This document shows positions 33,484-41,693 of a stretch of DNA of 64,000 nt, one piece after another; within the stretch, counting starts at the first letter, position 1; every line of letters starts with the position of its first letter. The notes under the pieces were generated by a model that saw nothing but the letters and a program-made list of their open reading frames with translations, was not told the origin of the DNA and ran no database searches. The DNA is taken from assembly GCF_003641185.1 (NCBI RefSeq), contig NZ_CP032757.1:1984001-2048000 (forward strand). The letters run 5' to 3'. Origin of the DNA: Lactiplantibacillus pentosus (GTDB lineage Bacteria > Bacillota > Bacilli > Lactobacillales > Lactobacillaceae). A program made the position numbers and the translations under genes.

Positions 33484-34601
33484 GCGTTCTCACGCTCCTT
33501 TGGTAGTTTTAACGTCAACCAGGTGCCACGCCGCGAACTGGTAATTGCAAAGGTTCCCCGATTAGCTTGCAACCGCGACTGCATACCCGTGAGACCGTTG
33601 GCGCCCTGACGACTTAATGTGCCGCCCTTACCATCATCTTGAAGCACGATTTGATAACTAGTCGTCGTCTCCGTAAAATCAATGGTAACAGTCTGTGCAT
33701 GGGCGTGGCGAATCACATTGGTGATGGCTTCGACCAACACCGCCGCAAAACAGCTCTGAACCGTCGTCGGCCACTTGGTTGCTTGGGCCTCTCCAGTCGT
33801 GGTGACCCACACCCCGGCCACCGCCAAATTGTGCGTTTGGTCCAATAGCATTTCAGTCAACGATTGCTCATGCAAGTTATTGACGATTTCACGAACCAGT
33901 TGTAAATTTTGGCGGCTGGTCTGTGCGATTTCGGTCAATTCCGGCGCCACCTTGTCAGGGGCTTTGACCAGTAACTTGCTAGCGAGTTCTGCTTTGAGCG
34001 TAATCATGGAAAAACTCTGGCCCAGCGTGTCATGCAAATCACGAGCAATGCGCTCTCGTTCGTGACGTTCAACAATTGTCTTCAGGCGCCGATTGGTTTG
34101 ATTGAGTTGCCGTTGCCGTTCGATCGACCGCGAGAAGCTATAGGCTAAAATTGGTGAGGTAAATGGAAACACCAACCCCATCAAGTTGCCATTTTGCCAC
34201 GTAAACGTGCCTGGAAATTGCAAATAGTCCAGCACACACCCCCCGACCAAAAATACATAGTACGCCATCGCAAACCAGTAAAATTCTCGTTTAGGGCGGC
34301 GCGCAAGCAAAAAGCTCACTTGCCATCCGGGAAAGATAATCATAAAATTATTCGCCGCAAACAAGGCAAATAGGCCCGTCACTGCTAATTCAGCTGGTAT
34401 GGTCACAAAACGCCAACGGGGCTTTTCAACCACGAGGATATACAGCACCAGAAAACAACCGACCAGCATCAGCCACAACCAATCGCGCCAGGATTTGACC
34501 GGGAGATAGGTGGCAATGGTATACGGCAAATAGACGAGCCACACGTAGCTCGTCCATTCTAAGTTTTTAAAGCGTTTGTGCTTATGCTCGAACAATCCCA
34601 T
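33480..34601 (-). CDS. sensor histidine kinase (HisKA_3, NarL-system type)
   Basis: A 373-residue membrane kinase with about five TM segments in residues 15-155 and no large extracellular domain, as in DesK- or bacitracin-type intramembrane sensors. The phospho-acceptor His190 lies in ERERIARDLHDTLGQS, followed by the dimerisation helix and an HATPase_c domain (VLVEAITNVIRHAHA N-box, QDDGKGG G-box, NGLTGMQSRL). It overlaps the ABC permease gene by 20 bp and the response regulator by 4 bp. Sensing through the neighbouring transporter is a common arrangement. Confidence 0.92.
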   Translation of the reverse strand: MGLFEHKHKRFKNLEWTSYVWLVYLPYTIATYLPVKSWRDWLWLMLVGCFLVLYILVVEKPRWRFVTIPAELAVTGLFALFAANNFMIIFPGWQVSFLLARRPKREFYWFAMAYYVFLVGGCVLDYLQFPGTFTWQNGNLMGLVFPFTSPILAYSFSRSIERQRQLNQTNRRLKTIVERHERERIARDLHDTLGQSFSMITLKAELASKLLVKAPDKVAPELTEIAQTSRQNLQLVREIVNNLHEQSLTEMLLDQTHNLAVAGVWVTTTGEAQATKWPTTVQSCFAAVLVEAITNVIRHAHAQTVTIDFTETTTSYQIVLQDDGKGGTLSRQGANGLTGMQSRLQANRGTFAITSSRRGTWLTLKLPKERENA

Positions 34602-35346
34602 TCCCCCGTTTAAGCAAGCGCCGAGTCCCCCAGCTAATCACGACTAATAATCCCAGCGTCCACGCACCAATTCCGAATAGATTCGTTTTATCAAGTGTAC
34701 CATGCATCATCCAGGTTCCCAACAAATCGTTCATGTAAAAAGTCGGCAAGTGTTGACCAATCACTTGGACCCAGTCCGGTAACATGCGGATTGGCCACCA
34801 CAAGCCACTCATGATGGCCATTGGAAAGGTAACTAAATTACTGGCAACACTCAAGGTCTCCGCGCGATTGAGGAAGGATAACGCAACGCCAATCAACATA
34901 ATCGGCACTTGTCCGATGATCGCGATGCCGAGCACGCCGAACCACTGGCCCAGAGTCAAACTGACGTGGTTGACCAGCACCGCAATCGTCCCCAACACGG
35001 CAACTGACAGGAGATTCATCAGTAAGCCGAGGATCCCAATTGAGACATAGTAAGGCACAAGTCCATGGGGCGTCAGTTGTAACCACCGAACCAATCCTTT
35101 TTCACGGTCATGCATCAAGATCTGCGCAATGCTAAACAACCCATTGATGGCAATGCTGTAGACCGTCATACTGCCCATATAGGCAACATTAAAAGCAGTC
35201 ATCTGTGCCGTAGTGCCGCCAGTCATGGCCTTGGTAAATAAGAGATAAAAGCCCGCTGGCATCATGAGTGCAAAAAATTGAAACGCGACGTTTCGTAAAA
35301 TTAGTCGCCGACAATCAAAACTGAGTTGTGCAATCAAGACGTTCAT
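34582..35346 (-). CDS. ABC-2 type transporter permease
   Basis: A 254-residue protein with six hydrophobic segments of the ABC-2 type, partner of the ATPase encoded just upstream (4-bp overlap). The pattern is an N-terminal cytoplasmic helix, TM1 VAFQFFALMMPAGFYLLF, a long loop, and the typical SNLVTFPMAIMSGLWWPIRMLP region before the last segments. Together with a kinase and regulator this suggests an exporter of an antimicrobial, lipid or peptide (LnrLMN/NatAB-like). The substrate is unknown. Confidence 0.88.
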   Translation of the reverse strand: MNVLIAQLSFDCRRLILRNVAFQFFALMMPAGFYLLFTKAMTGGTTAQMTAFNVAYMGSMTVYSIAINGLFSIAQILMHDREKGLVRWLQLTPHGLVPYYVSIGILGLLMNLLSVAVLGTIAVLVNHVSLTLGQWFGVLGIAIIGQVPIMLIGVALSFLNRAETLSVASNLVTFPMAIMSGLWWPIRMLPDWVQVIGQHLPTFYMNDLLGTWMMHGTLDKTNLFGIGAWTLGLLVVISWGTRRLLKRGNGIVRA

Positions 35347-36233
35347 GCTGGAACCCCCTTCGTCAGATGAACAAAAATATCCGTTAACGATTCACGACTA
35401 ATCGTGAGTTGATGACATTCACTCAGCAATGGTACCAGTGACGCTAACGTCACATCACCGTCTTCACTACTCAAACGTAGCTGGTCACCCTGTTTTGCGA
35501 CCGCCGTCACGGCTGCCAAATCCATGAAAGCGGCAGTCGGCAGCGCCGTTTGACAGTGAAATTCGACTTGTTGGTACTGCTTTTGTAAAGCCGCCAATGT
35601 CCCTTCAAAGGCGAAGTGTCCGTCTTTGAGTAACATGATACGGTCCGCGACTGCTTCGATTTCCGGTAAATAGTGGCTGGTGATAATAATCGTCTTGCCA
35701 CTGGCCTTCAACTGCCGAATTCGTTGCCAAAACGCCTGTTGAGCCGTCGTATCCATCCCGACAGTTGGTTCGTCTAAGAACAACAACTCCGGATTGCCAA
35801 TTATCGCGAGCGCAAAGGTGATGCGCCGTAACTGGCCGCCAGATAAGGCCGTCAACCGACGTTTGGCTAAATCTTCAAGCCCTAATTCAATCAACAACTG
35901 CTGCGGGTCAGTCGTGCTTTGACGCTCGGCATTCGTCAAAGTGAGCATCTCTCGGACCGTCACCCCTTGAATCGGCATATCACCTTGTAACATCGAGCCA
36001 ATTTTGCACCGTGCTTCTAGGCTTCCTGGCGCCTGTCCAAAGACTGTCAGCTGTCCCTGTTGCGCGTGATTGACGCCTAATAACAGATTGAGCAACGTTG
36101 TTTTCCCCGCCCCATTTTCACCAATTAATCCAATGATTTCGCCCGGTGCAATCGTCATGTTAATCCCACTTAAAACTGACTGCTGACCATAGCTAAACGT
36201 CACGTCGGTTGCTTCAATTAACGGTGTCATCAT
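35343..36233 (-). CDS. ABC exporter ATP-binding protein
   Basis: A 296-residue ATPase of the CcmA/multidrug type. Walker A GENGAGKT at 38-45, signature LSGGQLRR, Walker B LLFLDEPTVGMD, H-loop TSHYLPEIE, and a C-terminal DUF4162-like tail. The start at 36233 is fixed by AAGGAGG six bases upstream; the longer frame to 36317 lacks an SD. It is the first gene of the operon ATPase-permease-kinase-regulator, whose genes all overlap, so expression is tightly coupled. A plus-strand MarR gene lies divergently at 36421. Confidence 0.92.
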   Translation of the reverse strand: MMTPLIEATDVTFSYGQQSVLSGINMTIAPGEIIGLIGENGAGKTTLLNLLLGVNHAQQGQLTVFGQAPGSLEARCKIGSMLQGDMPIQGVTVREMLTLTNAERQSTTDPQQLLIELGLEDLAKRRLTALSGGQLRRITFALAIIGNPELLFLDEPTVGMDTTAQQAFWQRIRQLKASGKTIIITSHYLPEIEAVADRIMLLKDGHFAFEGTLAALQKQYQQVEFHCQTALPTAAFMDLAAVTAVAKQGDQLRLSSEDGDVTLASLVPLLSECHQLTISRESLTDIFVHLTKGVPA

Positions 36234-36420
36234 TGACCGCCTCCTTTTTAATGACTCAAGTTTACGGCCAGCACCGGTCATCCGGTAGTCGCGTTTGTCA
36301 TGAGTATTAGATGACAAATGTCATATTGTTGATATTTGCCTGATAGGGTGTTGGCTTGACAAATGAATTAGTTTCATAAACAATGGACAAGTCCACTAAT
36401 TTTCGAAAGGAGGTATTATC

Positions 36421-36855
36421 ATCGAAACTTTCAGCTTAACAAAATTTATCGCCGGAATTTATCGTGAGTTAAAGAATAGCATCAACGACCAGCTAGCAAC
36501 CCTAGACATTCGGGCGACCGAAAGTGATCTCTTGCTGGTCGTCTATGATTACCCAGACCAGACTCAAAAGATGCTTGCAGCCAACTTACGGCTGGACCCC
36601 AGTCTACTTGCACGCACTGTTCGTCATCTTGAAAGCCGGCAACTCGTGACCCGTTCACATGATCAAAACGATCAACGCCAGATTCGAATTCGGTTGACCC
36701 CCGCCGGTGAAAAAATCGCCCTCAGTATCAAGCAGACTTTAAAAGACTGGTGGCATGACTTTTTCGTCGCTCATCCAGAAGTTGATGAGACGACCTTTAC
36801 TGAACAATTACAACTCGTCTACTCAGGCCTGACCACTCACGGCGAACGTGACTGA
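36421..36855 (+). CDS. MarR-family regulator with non-canonical start codon
   Basis: A winged-helix regulator of about 145 residues. AAGGAGG (36407-36413) is followed after seven bases by ATC at 36421, and the frame from there (IETFSLTKFIAGIYRELKNSI) is an intact MarR N-terminal helix. The only in-frame codons between the upstream stop (36397) and the SD-proximal region are TTT, TCG, AAA, GGA, GGT, ATT, ATC and ATC, so no ATG, GTG or TTG exists. The first canonical start within the gene would delete helix 1. Either ATC/ATT is used, or a mutation has weakened the gene. HTH: KMLAANLRLDPSLLARTVRHLESRQLV. It is divergent from the ABC exporter operon. Confidence 0.72.
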   Translation: METFSLTKFIAGIYRELKNSINDQLATLDIRATESDLLLVVYDYPDQTQKMLAANLRLDPSLLARTVRHLESRQLVTRSHDQNDQRQIRIRLTPAGEKIALSIKQTLKDWWHDFFVAHPEVDETTFTEQLQLVYSGLTTHGERD

Positions 36856-36880
36856 TTGTCGACACCTGAGAATGACCTCA

Positions 36881-36938
36881 AATAGGCTGGAATCACTCAC
36901 CGTACCTGAGCATTTCATTAGGTACTGAACGATTCCAG
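36881..36938. other. inverted repeat between the MarR and YczE-like genes
   Basis: CTGGAATC..GTACCT pairs with AGGTAC..GATTCCAG around CATTTCATT. No T-run follows, so it is a doubtful terminator. It could be an RNA processing or regulatory site in the two-gene transcript. Confidence 0.4.
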
Positions 36939-36975
36939 TCAAATTAAGCACAAAGAGAAAAGAGATTGAAACCTT

Positions 36976-37623
36976 TTGAAACAAGTCATCAAACAATTTG
37001 CGGTATTATTTGCGGGCATTTTATGTATGTCTGCCGGTGTGGCGCTCTCAAAGCTGTCCCTGCTCGGTACTTCGCCAATTTCCAGCATTCCAAATGTTTT
37101 GAGTAACATCACCGGCGCCTCGATTGGCCAGATTACCATTATCTTTATGTTCGTGTTGGTCTTCTTGGAAGCAGTCGTCCTGCGTCGTGAATTTTCATGG
37201 CGGAACTTGCTGCAGTTAATTCCGGGTTGCCTATTTGGCTGGTTTATTGACAACTTTGTCACCCTTTTCCAGCACTTGCCCAACCAAACCTATATCGCGC
37301 AACTGATTCTCGTCTTCGTTGGTACGATTTTACTGGCATTTGGCGTTTTCCTGGAAGTCAATTCACACGCTATCATCATGCCCGGCGAAGGACTCCCAAA
37401 TGCAATTGCGTTGATTCACCAACTGAAGTTTGCCAAAGTCAAAGTTTACAATGACTTTACCTTGATTGCCATTTCATTGATTTTAGCACTGACCTTCACA
37501 CACTCTCTTGCCGGCGTGCGTGAAGGGACGTTGATCGCAGCCTTCTTGACTGGCCGCTTCGTCAACTTCTTCACTGAACACGCGCCTAACTTTGTGGAAT
37601 GGATGCGACCGGCTGTGCATTAA
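36976..37623 (+). CDS. YczE/YitT-like integral membrane protein
   Basis: A 215-residue membrane protein with five predicted hydrophobic segments of the YczE/YyaS/YitT family: GILCMSAGVALSKLSLLGTSPISSIPNVLSN near the N-terminus and FGVFLEVNSHAIIMPGEGLPNAIALI in the middle. It starts at TTG 36976 with only a weak purine-rich SD. It lies 118 bp after the MarR gene on the same strand and may be its target. A strong terminator follows. The family function is unknown. One relative is needed for surfactin-linked growth in Bacillus. Confidence 0.8.
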   Translation: MKQVIKQFAVLFAGILCMSAGVALSKLSLLGTSPISSIPNVLSNITGASIGQITIIFMFVLVFLEAVVLRREFSWRNLLQLIPGCLFGWFIDNFVTLFQHLPNQTYIAQLILVFVGTILLAFGVFLEVNSHAIIMPGEGLPNAIALIHQLKFAKVKVYNDFTLIAISLILALTFTHSLAGVREGTLIAAFLTGRFVNFFTEHAPNFVEWMRPAVH

Positions 37624-37630
37624 GAATTAA

Positions 37631-37681
37631 CCAGAACAAGACGACCTGTTTTGGGTCATCGCCTTGTCCTGGCTAATTTTT
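37631..37681 (+). terminator. terminator after the YczE-like gene
   Basis: CCAGaACAAGaCGACC pairs with GGgTcatCGcCTTGTcCTGG, followed by CTAATTTTTTG. Confidence 0.8.
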
Positions 37682-37734
37682 TGCAGTAACTGTGCCCTGT
37701 ACCGTGATCAAAGCATGGTCAATTCTTCGTCGTT

Positions 37735-37777
37735 CAAAAAAAGCGCCTGACCACCAGCTCAGCTGACAGTCAGGCGC
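37735..37777 (-). terminator. rpoD terminator
   Basis: GCGCCTGA pairs with TCAGGCGC around a loop with an inner AGCTGAGCT-like dyad, followed on the minus strand by seven T. It lies 14 bp after the rpoD stop. Confidence 0.9.
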
Positions 37778-37790
37778 AAATATCTAGTTG

Positions 37791-38897
37791 TTATTCCAAG
37801 AAATCTTTCAATTGTTTGCTACGTGATGGGTGGCGTAACTTCCGCAATGCTTTGGCTTCGATTTGACGAATCCGTTCACGGGTCACACCGAAGACTTTAC
37901 CGACTTCTTCCAACGTGCGGGTCCGGCCATCATCAAGACCAAACCGTAACCGTAAGACGTTTTCTTCCCGGTCAGTCAACGTATCGAGGACGCCTTCCAA
38001 TTGTTCCTTCAAGAGTTCGTATGCCGCAGCATCCGCTGGTGAAGTTGCATCTTGGTCTTCGATGAAGTCACCAAGGTGTGAATCATCCTCTTCACCAATT
38101 GGGGTTTCCAACGAAACGGGTTCTTGTGCAATCTTCAAGATTTCACGAACCTTTTCAGTTGGCATGTCCATTTCGGCCCCAATTTCTTCAGGCGTTGGTT
38201 CACGCCCGAGGTCTTGGAGGAGTTGCCGTTGAATCCGAATCAATTTATTGATCGTTTCAACCATGTGAACTGGAATCCGAATCGTCCGCGCTTGGTCAGC
38301 GATTGCCCGCGTAATCGCTTGACGAATCCACCAAGTGGCATAAGTCGAGAACTTGAAACCTTTGCGATAATCGAACTTTTCAACGGCCTTCATCAAGCCC
38401 ATGTTACCTTCTTGAATCAAATCGAGGAATTGCATCCCCCGACCAACATACCGCTTAGCAATTGAAACCACCAACCGTAAGTTAGCTTCCGCTAATTCTT
38501 GCTTGGCTGATTCGTCACCTTGTTCGATTCGTAAGGCTAAGGCAACTTCTTCATCGGCGGTCAACAAGTCAACCCGACCGATTTCCTTGAGATACATCCG
38601 AACTGGGTCATTGATCTTAATACCAGAAGCAGAGCCTGCATCACTCAATTCCTTCTTCGAAACGGTCTTCACACTCTTGACCGCCCGTGCATCCGGATCA
38701 CCCTTTTCGTCAACGACACTGATCCCAGCATCTTCAACTTTTTGCAATAATTTGTCGATTCCGCTCGCGTCTAACTTATAAGGCGCTGCGATTTTATCGG
38801 ATAATTCATCATACTGAATACTACCGGACTTCTTGTAGTCCTTGATTAATGCTTTAACAGCCTTGTCGTATTCTGTCGTTGCTTTTGCCTTTGCCAT
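37791..38897 (-). CDS. rpoD: RNA polymerase primary sigma factor (sigma-A)
   Basis: A 368-residue housekeeping sigma factor. Region 1.1 (about 1-80), region 1.2 [17 protein letters not shown], region 2 [33 protein letters not shown] with the -10-binding helix [22 protein letters not shown], region 3 and region 4 ([27 protein letters not shown]). The start at 38897 has AGGAGG seven bases upstream. It is the last gene of the dnaG-rpoD macromolecular synthesis unit, 79 bp after dnaG, with its terminator at 37735-37777. Confidence 0.98.
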   Translation of the reverse strand: MAKAKATTEYDKAVKALIKDYKKSGSIQYDELSDKIAAPYKLDASGIDKLLQKVEDAGISVVDEKGDPDARAVKSVKTVSKKELSDAGSASGIKINDPVRMYLKEIGRVDLLTADEEVALALRIEQGDESAKQELAEANLRLVVSIAKRYVGRGMQFLDLIQEGNMGLMKAVEKFDYRKGFKFSTYATWWIRQAITRAIADQARTIRIPVHMVETINKLIRIQRQLLQDLGREPTPEEIGAEMDMPTEKVREILKIAQEPVSLETPIGEEDDSHLGDFIEDQDATSPADAAAYELLKEQLEGVLDTLTDREENVLRLRFGLDDGRTRTLEEVGKVFGVTRERIRQIEAKALRKLRHPSRSKQLKDFLE

Positions 38898-38976
38898 GTA
38901 GTAGCCTCCTAGTTTCGTATGCATCTACTAGCACCCTAGTGAAAATACCGAGCCAACCTTAATTATAACACGCAAG

Positions 38977-40857
38977 CTAAAAGTAATCAGCTTGTTGTGC
39001 CTGTTGCTGTTTTCGGTAGAGTTCAATGAGCGCTAAGGTTAATTGCTGAACCAGCTCGCGGTTGCCCATTTGCTTAGCAGCCGTCAGTTCAGCATTCTTC
39101 TGATTAATTTGTAATACCAATGGTTGTTGGGTCATAATCACGTTGACTAAGTCTGCGATTTCTTCCTTCGACGTTTCACTGGCAACATCCATGAATTCTA
39201 GACTGGTCACGACTGGTTGCAAGTCCGAGTCGGCCATAAAATCCGTAAAGTTGCCTAAGTCAAATTGATTGTGCGTTTTAAAATAGGCCTCGGCATAGAC
39301 GAAAATCTGCTGATAAGGGTCATGTATGAAATGGAACCCTTCAATCGCCATGACCCGCAGCCAGACATCATGGTCATTGAGCAACCGGTATAACAACAGT
39401 CGCTCTGCCTTTTCAACTCGACTTAGTGGCGCATTATTGTTCGTCCCGCCGTCGACCGTTGCCGGTGGTGGTGCGAATGGCGCCGTCTCTGGTGGCGGCG
39501 TCATGTTTTGAGCACCACGACCACTGCGTTGCACGGCCTGCTTGCCGACCAACGACCGTAATTGCGCTTTTAAATCGTTTTTGTCTAAATCAAATTCAGC
39601 AACCAGCTGATTTAAATATAAATCCTGCTCAACACTCGACGATAACTTGGCCAGCTGTTCTAAGACTGCCTGCAAGTACGTCAGTTGGTCAGGCGTATTT
39701 TGTAAATTCAAATCGTGTTTTAAATACTGCATCTCGAAGGCGGTCGGCGTTTGCTTACCGTCCTCAAAGACCTGCACGAATTTGTCGCGACCATTGGCAC
39801 GCAGGTATTCATCCGGGTCCATTCCATCCGGCATCTGGATCACACCCAGCGTTAAGCGACTGTTGCCCCCTAATAATTTCAGGGCACGATCGGTCGCTTT
39901 TTGCCCAGGCATATCACTGTCGTAACAGACGTAGAGCGTATCCGTGACTCGTTCGAGCATATAAATTTGCTCGTCTGTCAGGCTGGTCCCCATCGACGCA
40001 ACGCCGTTCTGAATTCCAGAACGATAAGCCGCAATCACATCCATAAATCCTTCAAATAAAATGACGGATTTTTGTTGCCGAATCGGACCACGCGCCAAAT
40101 CAAAGTTGAACAGTACCGAGCGTTTATTGAACAGTTTCGTTTCCGGACTATTCAAATATTTAGGCTCACTCGGTGACTGCTTTAAAATTCGACCAGAAAA
40201 TGCGATGACGCGCCCGCTGGCATCCTTGATTGGAAATAAAACGCGGTCCACAAACCGGTCGCGTAAGTCCCCGTTCTGATTTTCAATGAACAATCCCGAT
40301 TGCCGTAACAGCTGGTAATCCGTCTGATGTTCTTTGAAAAAATCCAGCAAGAGTTGATTGGCGGGCGCATACCCAATTCCAAAAGTTTGAATCGTCTCAT
40401 CATCTAGGCCCCGCTCGTGTAAATATTTGAGTGCGGGTTCACCCAGTTCGGTATTGACCAAGATGTGTTGGTACATTTTCGCGCTATCCGCATACAGCTT
40501 GAGCAGATCCGCCTGTTGCTGATCTTTAGGTGCAGCCGGTTGCGATTGCGCGGTATAAGTTGATGGCAACTCGATATGGCCAAAATCAGCGACCTTGACG
40601 ACTGCTTCTGGAAAGGAAAGATTTTCGAGTTCCATAATAAAACTGAAGACATTCCCACCGCGACCACAACTGAAACAGTGAAAAATCTGTTTCTGTTCAT
40701 TTACCGAAAACGATGGCGTTCGTTCTTCATGGAACGGACAGAGTCCAAATAAGTTCTTACCTGCTTTTTTTAACTGAACATATTGTCCAATGAAATCCGC
40801 AATATTAACGGCTGAACGGACTTGTTCAACCTTCTCTTCAGGAATTCGATTGGCCAC
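38977..40857 (-). CDS. dnaG: DNA primase
   Basis: A 626-residue primase that makes RNA primers at the replication fork. The N-terminal zinc finger has Cys and His in CPFHEERTPSFSV and FHCFSCGRGGNVF. The TOPRIM core reads VILFEGFMDVIAAYRSG (Glu) and YVCYDSDMPGQKA (Asp-x-Asp), and the C-terminal helicase-interacting domain is alpha-helical with an acidic/Gln-rich end. The start is GTG at 40857 (GGGGTGG just upstream); the frame open to 40914 adds non-conserved residues. It is preceded by a promoter at 40976-41004 and a hairpin in its leader. Confidence 0.96.
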   Translation of the reverse strand: MANRIPEEKVEQVRSAVNIADFIGQYVQLKKAGKNLFGLCPFHEERTPSFSVNEQKQIFHCFSCGRGGNVFSFIMELENLSFPEAVVKVADFGHIELPSTYTAQSQPAAPKDQQQADLLKLYADSAKMYQHILVNTELGEPALKYLHERGLDDETIQTFGIGYAPANQLLLDFFKEHQTDYQLLRQSGLFIENQNGDLRDRFVDRVLFPIKDASGRVIAFSGRILKQSPSEPKYLNSPETKLFNKRSVLFNFDLARGPIRQQKSVILFEGFMDVIAAYRSGIQNGVASMGTSLTDEQIYMLERVTDTLYVCYDSDMPGQKATDRALKLLGGNSRLTLGVIQMPDGMDPDEYLRANGRDKFVQVFEDGKQTPTAFEMQYLKHDLNLQNTPDQLTYLQAVLEQLAKLSSSVEQDLYLNQLVAEFDLDKNDLKAQLRSLVGKQAVQRSGRGAQNMTPPPETAPFAPPPATVDGGTNNNAPLSRVEKAERLLLYRLLNDHDVWLRVMAIEGFHFIHDPYQQIFVYAEAYFKTHNQFDLGNFTDFMADSDLQPVVTSLEFMDVASETSKEEIADLVNVIMTQQPLVLQINQKNAELTAAKQMGNRELVQQLTLALIELYRKQQQAQQADYF

Positions 40858-40914
40858 TTTGCCACCCCATTTCTGCACACACCTGTCTGACAAACTAACC
40901 AAACCGTTGCGCAA

Positions 40915-40951
40915 TCAAAAGTCGCATCATGAAAACGAGATGCGACTTTTG
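40915..40951 (-). terminator. terminator-like hairpin in the dnaG leader
   Basis: On the minus strand CAAAAGTCGCATC pairs with GATGCGACTTTTG, a twelve- to thirteen-base stem ending in TTTTGATTG. It lies between the dnaG promoter and start codon, so it may attenuate dnaG-rpoD expression. Alternatively it only stops read-through from glyS. Confidence 0.65.
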
Positions 40952-40975
40952 AACGTGCGAACTTTTACAGAATAT

Positions 40976-41004
40976 ATAGTACCACAAGTTTGACAGCAGT
41001 GCAA
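40976..41004 (-). promoter_or_regulatory. promoter of dnaG-rpoD
   Basis: On the minus strand TTGCAC (41004-40999), 17 bases, TACTAT (40981-40976). It lies just inside the right flank of the intergenic region and outside repeat copy C (41065-41634). Confidence 0.5.
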
Positions 41005-41064
41005 TAATAAGTCCTGCTTATTAGACACATTTCTGAAATTTGTTATTAAAATACGTGTTATGTT

Positions 41065-41634
41065 GTCGTTATTTGGCATGACAGATGATTAAAACGTGCC
41101 GATTCTTAAGTTCGAAAACAGCCAGTTGCTTCCCTGAACTTTGCAAGTTGTCTCTAGTCGACTGAGATTACAAAGCTTTGAATTCTAAACGAAAGCTATT
41201 CTATCGCCTAACTAAAAGTCCGGTTGCTATTGAAGCTGTTAATAATCTTTAGACCATTTTCTCAGTATTTAAGTACATGAATCATCATCGATGCCTACTC
41301 AAAGTTTGCTTAAAGGACCAGTCGCCTAATACTCGTTGGTCAATTGCACCAAAGTAGGTGGTCGTTCATCTGCCATTCGAGCGGTTTCCCGACTGGAAGG
41401 GCTGGCTGACAATGCTCAAGGGCGAAGTTCTTCTTGTCCGGGCGTTTTTCCCGGGCTAGAAGAAGACTCGTTTTTGAAATTGCGCAGTGGTTTTCTGCGT
41501 GAGTTCAAATCGATGTCCGCCCTGTTCCAGCGTTGTCAGCCGGCCCTGTAAGTCGGACTAGAACGAATATTTGCTGACAAACAGTAAACCAACTGATGGC
41601 ACGTTTTAATCATGATTCATGACAAATAATCGAC
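41065..41634 (+). repeat. interspersed TIR-flanked structured element, copy C (left half deleted)
   Basis: 570 bp. TIRs GTCGTTATTT..GATTAAAACGTGCC (41065-41100) and GGCACGTTTTAATCATGATT..ATAATCGAC (41598-41634) are still well paired, including the co-varied ACGTGCC inner block instead of TCATGCC. Most of the left-half stems found in A, B and F are missing while the right-half fold is kept. It is inserted between glyS and dnaG. Confidence 0.85.
41364..41582 (+). ncRNA. candidate structured RNA domain, copy C
   Basis: P1 AGGGCTGGCTGACAATG (41398-41414) with CGTTGTCAGCCGGCCCT (41531-41547). The outermost G-C pair of the other copies is A-U here, a two-sided compensatory change. P2 and P3 are retained. 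P0 is weaker (GCTGACAAAC on the 3' side). Confidence 0.55.
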
Positions 41635-41672
41635 TAAAAAAAGAAGTCGTCACTTTTCAGCAACAACTTCCT
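41635..41672 (-). terminator. glyS terminator
   Basis: On the minus strand AGGAAGTTGTTG pairs with GTGACGACTTCTT, followed by a T-run (TTTTTTT). It directly adjoins the right TIR of copy C. Confidence 0.75.
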
Positions 41673-41693
41673 AGTATTATCCCTCGTGAACGA

